A DNA stretch of 64,000 nucleotides. It comes from Edaphobacter aggregans DSM 19364. GTDB taxonomy: Bacteria; Acidobacteriota; Terriglobia; Terriglobales; Acidobacteriaceae. Shown here one piece after another: positions 35,129 through 43,313 of the stretch (position 1 is the stretch's first letter; every line of letters starts with the position of its first letter). A program made the position numbers and the translations under genes. The stretch spans positions 1 through 64,000 of the forward strand of contig NZ_JQKI01000014.1 of the NCBI RefSeq assembly GCF_000745965.1, read 5' to 3'. The notes beneath the pieces are model-generated. The model had not been told where the DNA came from and searched no databases. It worked only from the letters and a program-made list of their open reading frames with translations.

Positions 35129-36136
35129 GTGAAACGGAACGTTATTGCAGCGGGCGTATTGGCGCTGGCCACGCTTGGAGCGAGTGCGCAGAATATCAAC
35201 GGAGCGGGAGCGACCTTTCCGTACCCGATCTACTCCAAGTGGTTCACCGAGTACAGCCAGCAGCATCCGAATGTAAAGATCAACTACCAGTCCATCGGCT
35301 CCGGCGGCGGAATTCGCCAGGTCTCGGAGGGTACGGTAGACTTCGGTGCGACCGACGGTCCGATGAGCGACGAGCAGATTGCCCAGGCCAAGATCAAGAC
35401 GCAGCACATTCCCACCGTGCTGGGCGCGGTCGTTCCGGTATACAATCTGCCCGGGGTCAACAAGGACCTGAACTTCTCCGGTGACGTGATTGCCGACATC
35501 TATCTCGGCAAGATTTCGAAGTGGAACGACGGCCGCATCGCCAAGGACAATCCTGGCGTGAGCCTTCCGGACAAGCCGATCCTCCCGGTGTATCGTTCCG
35601 ACGGCAGCGGCACGACGTACATCTTCACCGATTACCTGTCGAAGGTGAGCCCGGACTGGGTGTCGAAGGTTGGAAAGGGCACCTCAGTGAAGTGGTCAAC
35701 GGGCATTGGCCAGAAGGGCAACGAGGGCGTTGCCGGGATGGTTCGTCAGTCTCCGTACTCGTTCGGGTACGTCGAGTTGATCTACGCGCTGCAGAACAAG
35801 ATGCCGTTCGGCTCGGTGAAGAATGCTTCGGGCAAGTTCGTAAAGGCCACGACTGACGGTGTAACCGCTGCCGCCGCCGCCGCCGCGAAGACGATGCCTG
35901 CAGACTATCGGGTTTCCATTACGAATGCTCCTGGGCCGAATTCGTATCCGATCTCGAGCTTCACCTGGCTGCTGATTCCGCTGCACTCGACCGATGCGGC
36001 GAAGTCCGATGCTCTCAAGGGCTTCATGAACTGGATGCTGGATCATGGAGAGAGCGAGGCTTCTTCGCTGAGCTACGCTCCGTTGCCGAAGCAGGTGCAG
36101 GACATGGTTCGCAAGACGATTACGCAGATCAAATAG
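35129..36136 (+). CDS. pstS: periplasmic phosphate-binding protein PstS
   Basis: This 335-residue solute-binding protein of the high-affinity phosphate ABC transporter has a signal peptide (about 1-20, ending GASA). The phosphate-binding segments are INGAGATFPYPIYSKWF, SIGSGGGIRQV, DFGATDGPM and YRSDGSGTTYIFTDYL, which together supply the Ser, Thr, Asp and Arg ligands. The GTG at 35129 has a GGGGGAAGA site upstream. A strong hairpin after the stop probably keeps pstS expression above the membrane genes. Confidence 0.96.
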   Translation: MKRNVIAAGVLALATLGASAQNINGAGATFPYPIYSKWFTEYSQQHPNVKINYQSIGSGGGIRQVSEGTVDFGATDGPMSDEQIAQAKIKTQHIPTVLGAVVPVYNLPGVNKDLNFSGDVIADIYLGKISKWNDGRIAKDNPGVSLPDKPILPVYRSDGSGTTYIFTDYLSKVSPDWVSKVGKGTSVKWSTGIGQKGNEGVAGMVRQSPYSFGYVELIYALQNKMPFGSVKNASGKFVKATTDGVTAAAAAAAKTMPADYRVSITNAPGPNSYPISSFTWLLIPLHSTDAAKSDALKGFMNWMLDHGESEASSLSYAPLPKQVQDMVRKTITQIK

Positions 36137-36143
36137 CGGAACC

Positions 36144-36195
36144 GCCGCATGTGCGCTCGGAGATGCATCCGGCGCACATGCGGCTTATCTGTTTT
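36144..36195 (+). terminator. hairpin between pstS and pstC
   Basis: A perfect 13-bp stem, GCCGCATGTGCGC (36144-36156) with GCGCACATGCGGC (36172-36184), is followed by TTATCTGTTTT. It is a partial terminator or 3'-end stabiliser within the operon. Confidence 0.8.
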
Positions 36196-36271
36196 CACCG
36201 GCGTTGAGAGATCGGCGCCGCCGACAATCAGTTCGAAGTTTCTCCACACCCTGATTTTTGATCCCAGGCGC

Positions 36272-37336
36272 ATGAGTATCAGAGAAGAAAACGGTGCATC
36301 ACCGTCCATCCCGCCGCCGCTGGTAGCGGTGCCAGCACCTGCGTCCCAGCCGGGAGCAGCCGCTACGGTGCCCGCAGTGATCTCGCCGATACGTGCATTT
36401 CTGAACTCGCGGGGAAGCGGGCGTGTGGCCGATTCAAGCTTCGCCGCGGTAATGTTGTTGTGCGCATGCAGCATCTTCGTCATCGTGCTGTTTATCTTCA
36501 CGATCCTGGTTCTGCGTTCGCACCTGAGTCTGGCGGCGTTCGGATGGAAGTTCTTCACAACGCAGGCGTGGGACCCAGTCTCCGGAGACTTCGGCGCGTT
36601 GCCATTCATTTACGGAACGCTGGTTACCTCGCTGCTTGCGCTTGCCATCGCGGTGCCGCTAGCTCTCGGTGTCGCGATCTTTCTGACAGAGCTTTGTCCG
36701 ATGCCGCTGCGGGCGCCGATCTCGTTTCTCACGGAGTTGCTGGCCGCGATTCCCAGTGTGGTCTATGGTCTCTGGGCAGTCTTCGTCCTGGTCCCGCTGA
36801 TGCGCGATATGATTGGACCCTTTCTGGTGAAGACGCTGGGCTGGTCGGGGTTCTTTGAGGGCCCGAACTTTGGCGTGGGCATCCTGACGGCTAGCCTCAT
36901 CCTTGCCATCATGGTTCTTCCGATCATCTCGTCGTTGACTCGCGACATCATGACGGCGGTTCCGAACAGCCAGCGCGAAGCGGTGCTTGCGCTGGGCGCG
37001 ACCAGGTGGGAGATGATCCGCATCGGAGTGCTCCGCAACTCGCGGATCGGCATCGTCGGCGCGATCATGCTCGGCCTTGGGCGCGCGCTGGGAGAGACGA
37101 TGGCGGTCACAATGGTGATTGGAAACCATCCGGAGATCAGCAAGAGCCTATTTGCTCCCGGCTACACGCTGGCCAGCGTGATCGCCAATGAGTTTTCCGA
37201 GGCGACGAGTTCTCTCTACGTGAGCGCACTGATTGAGATTGGCCTGGCGCTCTTTCTTGTGACGATTGTGGTCAATGCCATTGCACGGCTGATGGTGTGG
37301 GCGGTGACGCGTGGCGCACCGGGAAGGGTGGCCTGA
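36272..37336 (+). CDS. pstC: phosphate ABC transporter permease PstC
   Basis: This permease of 354 residues has a Pro/Ala-rich N-terminal cytoplasmic stretch (about 1-50), a first helix (about 60-85) and the five-helix permease core (about 125-345). The EAA loop reads EAVLALGATRWEMIRIGVLR. Other family segments are ELLAAIPSVVYGLWAVF and ALGETMAVTMVIGN. ATG 36272 was selected because the upstream part of the frame runs through the intergenic hairpin. It is followed by pstA with a 2-nt gap. Confidence 0.94.
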   Translation: MSIREENGASPSIPPPLVAVPAPASQPGAAATVPAVISPIRAFLNSRGSGRVADSSFAAVMLLCACSIFVIVLFIFTILVLRSHLSLAAFGWKFFTTQAWDPVSGDFGALPFIYGTLVTSLLALAIAVPLALGVAIFLTELCPMPLRAPISFLTELLAAIPSVVYGLWAVFVLVPLMRDMIGPFLVKTLGWSGFFEGPNFGVGILTASLILAIMVLPIISSLTRDIMTAVPNSQREAVLALGATRWEMIRIGVLRNSRIGIVGAIMLGLGRALGETMAVTMVIGNHPEISKSLFAPGYTLASVIANEFSEATSSLYVSALIEIGLALFLVTIVVNAIARLMVWAVTRGAPGRVA

Positions 37337-37338
37337 CG

Positions 37339-38247
37339 ATGAGCACGCAGCCGGTCAATCCGCTTCGCGAACCGATCGACTTTCAGTCGCGTTCCATGCG
37401 CATGAACAGCGTCTGGCGCAGCGTGATGAACTACGTCGTAGGTTCGCTTTCCATTGCCGCAACCCTCATCGTTCTTTTGCCGCTCGCAGCAATTTTGTTC
37501 TACTTGGTGTATAAGGGCGCGAGTTCGCTGAACCTGGCCTTCTTTACCGATGTGCCTGTACCGGTCGGCCAAGAGGGTGGAGGCATGGCGAACGCGATCG
37601 TCGGCTCGGGCATCATTCTCGCCCTGGCAAGCGTGATGGGAATTCCCATCGGCATCGCCGCAGGCGTATATCTTGCCGAGTTCGGCCAGGGGACGTTTCT
37701 TGCCAACGCGATACGGTTTACGGCCGATGTGCTGAATGGCGTCCCGTCGATCGTGATGGGCATCGCCGTCTTCGCGCTGCTGGTGCAGGGAAGGCACTTC
37801 TCGGCGTTTGCCGGCGGTGTGGCGCTGGCGATCATGATGATTCCAACTGTGACGCGGACGACGGAGGAGATGCTGGCGACGGTGCCCCATGCGATCCGCG
37901 AGGCGGCGCTTGGCCTGGGCGTGCCGAAGTGGCGGACGGTGATCTCGGTCGGCCTCCGTACAGCCTCGCCTGGTATTATCACCGGTTGTATGCTGGCCTT
38001 TGCCCGCGTGGCCGGCGAGACGGCGCCTCTGCTCTTTACGGCGTTCGGCAATCAGTTCTGGAGCGTCAAGCTCAATGAACCTATCGCCGCCCTTCCACTT
38101 CAGATCTACGTCTATGCCCTTGGTCCTTACGACGAGTGGCACAGGCTGGCGTGGGCGGGCGCGCTGGTTCTCATCGTTTTGATTATGGTCTCGGTAACAC
38201 TGGTCCGCATCTATGCCAACCGCGGCGTACTCAAGGGAGGAAGTTAG
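37339..38247 (+). CDS. pstA: phosphate ABC transporter permease PstA
   Basis: This 302-residue partner permease of PstC has six helices. The [17 protein letters not shown] segment and the EAA loop [19 protein letters not shown] are typical, and [13 protein letters not shown] is the family hallmark. ATG 37339 lies 2 nt after the pstC stop. Its TAG overlaps the GTG of pstB. Confidence 0.95.
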   Translation: MSTQPVNPLREPIDFQSRSMRMNSVWRSVMNYVVGSLSIAATLIVLLPLAAILFYLVYKGASSLNLAFFTDVPVPVGQEGGGMANAIVGSGIILALASVMGIPIGIAAGVYLAEFGQGTFLANAIRFTADVLNGVPSIVMGIAVFALLVQGRHFSAFAGGVALAIMMIPTVTRTTEEMLATVPHAIREAALGLGVPKWRTVISVGLRTASPGIITGCMLAFARVAGETAPLLFTAFGNQFWSVKLNEPIAALPLQIYVYALGPYDEWHRLAWAGALVLIVLIMVSVTLVRIYANRGVLKGGS

Positions 38248-39005
38248 TGGGAGTCGGCATTCTAGTTGAGGACCTGAACGCGTGGTACGGAACGAACCAC
38301 ACCCTGCAGGACATTAACCTGCATATTCCCGCCAACCACGCCACTGCTCTCATCGGTCCTTCGGGCTGCGGCAAGTCGACCTTCGTTCGCTGCCTGAACC
38401 GCATGCACGAGACCAATCCGATCGCGCGCGCCACGGGCGTGGTGAAGATGGGTGAGATCGACATCTACCGCGAGGCTTCGCCGGTGGAGATCCGCCGGCG
38501 CGTGGGCATGGTCTTTCAGCGCCCGAACCCGTTTCCGACGATGTCGATCTACGATAATGTGATCAGCGGTCTGAAGCTGAACGGCTTCCGTAATCGCCGG
38601 ATTCTGGACGAGACCGTGGAGCGGTCGTTGAAGCAGGCGGCGTTGTGGGAGGAGGTCAAGGATGAGCTGAAGAAGAAATCCGGCGCCTCGCTCTCCGGCG
38701 GCCAGCAGCAGCGTATGTGCATCGCGCGCGCGCTTGCCGTGGACCCGGAGGTGTTGCTCATGGACGAGCCGGCGTCAGCTCTTGACCCGGTTTCGACGTC
38801 TAAGATCGAAGACCTGATCTTCCAACTCAAGAGCCAGTACACGATCGTTATCGTGACGCACAATATGCAGCAGGCGGCGCGCGTGGCTGAGAATACGGGC
38901 TTCTTCCTTAACGGCAAGCTGGTTGAGTTCGACTCGACGCACAAGATCTTCACCAACCCCCGCGACAAGCGCACGGAAGATTACATTACGGGGAGGTTTG
39001 GTTGA
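38247..39005 (+). CDS. pstB: phosphate ABC transporter ATPase PstB
   Basis: This 252-residue ATPase has Walker [11 protein letters not shown]-loop [10 protein letters not shown] (the PstB-type NPFPMS segment reads NPFPTMS), signature LSGGQQQR, Walker [13 protein letters not shown] and H-loop VTHNMQQA. It powers phosphate uptake through PstCA. GTG 38247 has GGGAGG 6 nt upstream and overlaps the pstA stop. The stop overlaps the phoU start as TGATG. Confidence 0.97.
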   Translation: MGVGILVEDLNAWYGTNHTLQDINLHIPANHATALIGPSGCGKSTFVRCLNRMHETNPIARATGVVKMGEIDIYREASPVEIRRRVGMVFQRPNPFPTMSIYDNVISGLKLNGFRNRRILDETVERSLKQAALWEEVKDELKKKSGASLSGGQQQRMCIARALAVDPEVLLMDEPASALDPVSTSKIEDLIFQLKSQYTIVIVTHNMQQAARVAENTGFFLNGKLVEFDSTHKIFTNPRDKRTEDYITGRFG

Positions 39006-39670
39006 TGCGGGTCAAATTTCACCAGAGCCTCGATCAGCTGAAAGAGCTGCTCCTCGTGATGGCGGGCATGGCCGAGCAGGCGATTCAGCGCTCCATCGAA
39101 GCGTACCGCACGCGTGACCTGAGCATCTGCGAATTGGTGTTTCGGTCAGAGCCTGCAATCAATCGCCTGGAGCGCGAGATCGACCAGATGGCGCTGGACC
39201 TGCTGGCGATGGAGCAGCCCATGGCGATCGACCTGCGCTTTATCCTAGCGGTCATCCGCATCAACGCCGATCTGGAGCGCGTGGGAGACCAGGCAGTGAA
39301 CATCGCGGTCCGTGTTCGGGAGATGGGAGCTTTTGCGAACATCGACCTTCCCGTAGATATCCCGAAGCTGGCTTCACTCGCCTCGGCGATGGTTCGCAAG
39401 GCTTTGCAGGCCTTCATCGAAGGTGACGCGGAGATGGCGGACACGGTCTTCCGGATGGACGACCAGGTGAATGAGATGAACGATGCGGCGTACCAAGCGT
39501 TGAGTACGCTCATCAAGGAGAGACCGGAGTTGACGCCGCAGTCGCTGAATGCGCTCATCATTGCGAGGAACCTGGAGCGTGTGGGCGATCATGCCACCAA
39601 CATTGCCGAAGATGTCATCTTCTGGGTTCGCGGAGCCGATGTTCGGCACCATGTGACGCCTGTGCAGTAG
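39005..39670 (+). CDS. phoU: phosphate signalling regulator PhoU
   Basis: This 221-residue all-helical protein has the two PhoU three-helix repeats. Each has the metal-binding E/DxxxD-type motif (ERVGDQAVNIA at about 90-100 and ERVGDHATNIAE at about 185-196). PhoU links PstB activity to PhoR, keeping the regulon off in high phosphate. The ATG overlaps the pstB stop. The last 56 bp overlap the 3' end of the convergent helicase gene. Confidence 0.96.
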   Translation: MRVKFHQSLDQLKELLLVMAGMAEQAIQRSIEAYRTRDLSICELVFRSEPAINRLEREIDQMALDLLAMEQPMAIDLRFILAVIRINADLERVGDQAVNIAVRVREMGAFANIDLPVDIPKLASLASAMVRKALQAFIEGDAEMADTVFRMDDQVNEMNDAAYQALSTLIKERPELTPQSLNALIIARNLERVGDHATNIAEDVIFWVRGADVRHHVTPVQ

Positions 39671-42600
39671 CGGCGCTCACTCTGGTTTGCAGGGTCCACC
39701 AGATCAGTTTGGGGAGCATTGGGTAGTAGAGTCCCAGGCGAATACTGCCAACGCCGCCACTATTGTGCATCATCTGCGCATAGGCCTCCATCTGCGGCGC
39801 ATATTTTTCACGCTCGCTGGAGAGAAATGCTTCGAGGCCCTGGCCTGTGTGCTGGGCTGTCTTGAAGTCGACGATCCACAGATGATCGTTGCCTGGAGTA
39901 AACGGTTCGGGGCCGGCAAGGAAGGTGCGATCCAGCCGCACACTGGAGCTCACCTCATCCCATGAGGTGAGTGCACGCTCGCTGGCGGCGTCCTTGTGTG
40001 CGCTGAGGACCCAGACGCCGGCAGAATCCTTGAGTGCTGTTTGGAGCGCAATCCTGACGCGAGTGCTGAGGCGCTCGACCGCCTGTGGGGAGAGCCCGCT
40101 GCTGCGAAGGATGGCGGCGATGCGCGGTCCCCAGGAGGCGATCTCCGCTGCGAGCGCTGACGGTTCCGTGCCGGCGGCGAGTCGCGCGGCGAGTGATTCG
40201 AACAGGGCATGCACTGCGTTGCCAAAGGCCCGGGCCTCAAAGGACCCCTCGGGACGATCAAATCGCGCGAGAGGTGTGGTAGCTGGCGTGTCGTGGATGA
40301 TCCGCACAGCAGGCTGGAAATGGCCCTGCGCGCGGAAATCTTGGGGGAGCCGGCGCAGCCTGGCCGTCGATGGTTCGTCGTCCTCTGCCGCAAGCCCGGG
40401 AAGCACGAGGCTTGCGGGAGCCGAGGGGCGCAACGGTATGACAGGTGCGATAAGAGGCTTGGCGGAGACCTGCGTGTCGACGAAGTGTCTTTCGGCAGCC
40501 GGCCACGCAGCCTGCAGTAGGCTACCGGCGGCGGGGCTGATGCTGCCGTCCATCTTTTCGGCAGGTGCGGCGAACAGATGCAGCTCTTCGCGCGCGCGGG
40601 TGGATGCGACATAGAAGAGGCGGCGGCACTCGGCGTCCTCACGCGCTCTCTGGATTCGATGGAGCCAGTCGTTAAGCGCCTCGGAGTCGCGTCCTTTGCC
40701 GGCGATAGGCGCAAACAGTACCTGCGCGGAATCTTTGTCGGTTGAGGGCATCTCATTCCATGTGAGCAGCCGTCCGCGGCTGGTGCGGCTCTTTCTGGCA
40801 AGTCCGGGCACGAGCACGACATCCCATTCGAGGCCCTTGGCGCCGTGAATGGTGATCAGGTCGACGGCTTCCGAAGAGGCGGCCGATTCGGCGTAGAGCT
40901 CGCCGAGCCGATGCTCGAGCTGCGCCAGATCGATCGCTCCGGCCTTCTGTTCGATGGCGTCGAGCAACTCGAAGTATCGTCGCGCGTTCGTCTTCTCCTC
41001 GGGGGTGAGATAAACGTCGCCGCCGATGGACCGCCAGGTTCGTTCGACCCACTCGGCGACCAGGACGCGGGAGCGCTGCGCAGCCGCGGCACGCAGAACG
41101 GACCAGAGCCTCTCGAGTCTCGCGCAGCTTTGCTGATTCAGCTCATGGCCTCGTTCGGCGAGGAGCTCCTCGAGGGTGTAATCGGCAAGATCGGGGTCGT
41201 CGGCCCCTGTGAGTGCGTGCAGCTCTGCGAGCTCCAGGCCGCACCACGGCGCGCGCAGGATGGCCAGCCATGCCACTCGATCGGCAGGATGAAGCAGAGT
41301 GCGAGTGAGCGCGAACAGATCGAGAACCTCCTGCCGTTCACTGAGCGACTCGATGTTGACGGCGCGGAAGGGAATTGCGCCGGAGCCCTCGTCGCGCTTG
41401 AGTTCGGCCACAATATCGGCGAGATGATTTCGACTGCGCACGAGGACGGCGATCTTCCAGGGAACATCAGGATTGGCGGGGTTTGGTCGCGCGCGCCAGT
41501 CCTCGATGATTCTGCGAACGTGGAGCGCCTCGATTCTCGTCTGCCGTCGCTGAGTAGAGTGTTTCTCCTCCTGCGAGAGGCCGGACGGAAGAATCTGCGT
41601 ATGCCAGACAACGCTGCGCGCGCCGTTGACCGAGGAGTCGCGTACCGGCTCGGCCGCAACGTAGGGCGCTTCTTCGGGGTGATCGTCGTCGACCTCGCGC
41701 GGAAAGAGCATCGAGAAGTCCTGATTGAAGGCGTTCACGAGATCGCGCTGCGAGCGGAAGTTTGCCGTGAGGCGGAGACAGCCGAGTTCAAGCTCGCCGA
41801 GGTGCTGCTGCTGCATGGTGCGGATGAAGCGTTCCACGCGCGCCTGCCGGAAGAGGTAGATCGACTGCTTGGGATCGCCGACGAGAAAGACGGTCTGGCT
41901 GCGGCCGTCCCATCCCTGGGTAAGCAACTCGATCAGCTCGTACTGGCTGGTCGATGTGTCCTGCATTTCATCGACGAGCAGATGCTGAAGGCTTGTCCCC
42001 AAGGCAGTCTCGAGCGCTGCGCCATCGCGGCGAAGTGCGGTGCGAGCCAGCAGGCCGGGTTCGGTGAAGTCGCACTCGCCGCGTTCGGCGAAGACGACCT
42101 GAAGCTCGGCGAGCGCGCGGTATAGAACGCGAAAGAGAGCCTTTGCGACTCGCCACTGTTCGGGAGGATAGATCGCTGGTGGCAGTGCATTGACTCGCTT
42201 GAAGGCGGTGAGAAGATCTTCGCGGCCCCTCAACTGATCGATGATCTCCTTCAGGCGCGCCTTCTGCTGCTTGTCGATGACGAAGCCGAGGTGGTTGCCG
42301 TTGAAGCCGGATCGCCATTCAATCTTCCTGGTGACGAGTAAGTGGATGAGGGCGCGCCAACGCTCGAGGTGACTGGCTGTTTCGCCGGGAGCTTCGTAGA
42401 TTCCGGCGCAGACGGCGATCTGAGATGCCTGTCCTCCATGGCCTTCGTTCTGTCCGAGTTCACCGGCGAGAGCTGAGAGCTCATGCAGTACATGGTCGGG
42501 CATGCTGCGTGAGAACGTCGTCAGCTCGGCGCAGATTGCGTCCGCGAGTGCGCGCTCGATGTGCGGGAGCACGGTTCCGTCGAGATAGGCATCTTCGAGC

Positions 42601-43313
42601 ATCTCGCGGCCGAGCGGAACGAGCCGTCCCCATTGATCGCGAAGCGCGAGCATCTCGCCGATCAGATCGCGGAGCTGGGTTAGGTTCCCGTCGCGGTGCA
42701 GCAGAAGGAGTCGCAGCGCCTTGCTGAGTTCCGCGTCCGAACCTCCGAGCTGCATCAGGGTTCGCTCCGAGGCCAGCCGGTAGAGCGAGGTGGCATCCTC
42801 AACGGGCGATAGACCACTTCCACCCGAGAGCACGGGAAGGCCGCGAGCGATCTCTGCGCAGATGGAGTCGATGGTGCGGACGTTGAGCCTGCGCGGATGA
42901 TCGAGCAGGCCCCATCCCAGAGCGCGATCGCGTTCGAGCACGTCCTGGGCCAGTGCGCGAGTCTGGCGCGCGAAGTCATCTCTCGAATCATCCGGGCCAG
43001 CGGCGCGCTCGAGCTGATTGAGGACGCGCTCGCGAATCTCGCCGGTCGCCTTGAGGGTGAAGGTGATCGCCAGCACCTGCTCCGGTTGCTCGACGCCAGG
43101 CAGGGCGAGCAGCTTGAGGTAGCGCTGGATCAGCAACCCGGTCTTGCCGGAGCCGGCGGGGGCTTCGACGATCCACGACTGCGTGACGTCGAGCGCCTGC
43201 TCGCGCTCGGCCAAGTCGGGCGGCTGCGTGCTGCGCGCCGGCTCTGCGGGTTCTGTCGCGGGAGGGAAGACGAACAGCTCACCCATTTCCGGTACCGATG
43301 GCCTCTTCTTCAT
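39615..43313 (-). CDS. AddA-like UvrD/Rep helicase-nuclease
   Basis: This 1232-residue superfamily-1 helicase has the RecB/AddA layout. Walker A is EAPAGSGKTGLL (about residues 50-61), followed by an ITFTLKATGEIRERV motif and motif II LLVDEMQDTSTSQ. Motif III is FLVGDPKQSIYLFRQA, and motifs V-VI are TIHGAKGLEWDVVLVPGL and FYVASTRAREELHLF. A C-terminal PD-(D/E)XK nuclease has IVDFKTAQ and QMEAYAQ (about 1160-1190). With the upstream gene it forms a double-strand-break end-processing complex. ATG 43313 (GAGGA 5 nt upstream) is favoured; ATG 43286 and TTG 43328 are alternatives. It overlaps the addB-like gene at its start and phoU at its end. Confidence 0.9.
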   Translation of the reverse strand: MKKRPSVPEMGELFVFPPATEPAEPARSTQPPDLAEREQALDVTQSWIVEAPAGSGKTGLLIQRYLKLLALPGVEQPEQVLAITFTLKATGEIRERVLNQLERAAGPDDSRDDFARQTRALAQDVLERDRALGWGLLDHPRRLNVRTIDSICAEIARGLPVLSGGSGLSPVEDATSLYRLASERTLMQLGGSDAELSKALRLLLLHRDGNLTQLRDLIGEMLALRDQWGRLVPLGREMLEDAYLDGTVLPHIERALADAICAELTTFSRSMPDHVLHELSALAGELGQNEGHGGQASQIAVCAGIYEAPGETASHLERWRALIHLLVTRKIEWRSGFNGNHLGFVIDKQQKARLKEIIDQLRGREDLLTAFKRVNALPPAIYPPEQWRVAKALFRVLYRALAELQVVFAERGECDFTEPGLLARTALRRDGAALETALGTSLQHLLVDEMQDTSTSQYELIELLTQGWDGRSQTVFLVGDPKQSIYLFRQARVERFIRTMQQQHLGELELGCLRLTANFRSQRDLVNAFNQDFSMLFPREVDDDHPEEAPYVAAEPVRDSSVNGARSVVWHTQILPSGLSQEEKHSTQRRQTRIEALHVRRIIEDWRARPNPANPDVPWKIAVLVRSRNHLADIVAELKRDEGSGAIPFRAVNIESLSERQEVLDLFALTRTLLHPADRVAWLAILRAPWCGLELAELHALTGADDPDLADYTLEELLAERGHELNQQSCARLERLWSVLRAAAAQRSRVLVAEWVERTWRSIGGDVYLTPEEKTNARRYFELLDAIEQKAGAIDLAQLEHRLGELYAESAASSEAVDLITIHGAKGLEWDVVLVPGLARKSRTSRGRLLTWNEMPSTDKDSAQVLFAPIAGKGRDSEALNDWLHRIQRAREDAECRRLFYVASTRAREELHLFAAPAEKMDGSISPAAGSLLQAAWPAAERHFVDTQVSAKPLIAPVIPLRPSAPASLVLPGLAAEDDEPSTARLRRLPQDFRAQGHFQPAVRIIHDTPATTPLARFDRPEGSFEARAFGNAVHALFESLAARLAAGTEPSALAAEIASWGPRIAAILRSSGLSPQAVERLSTRVRIALQTALKDSAGVWVLSAHKDAASERALTSWDEVSSSVRLDRTFLAGPEPFTPGNDHLWIVDFKTAQHTGQGLEAFLSSEREKYAPQMEAYAQMMHNSGGVGSIRLGLYYPMLPKLIWWTLQTRVSAATAQASHGAEHRLREPRR

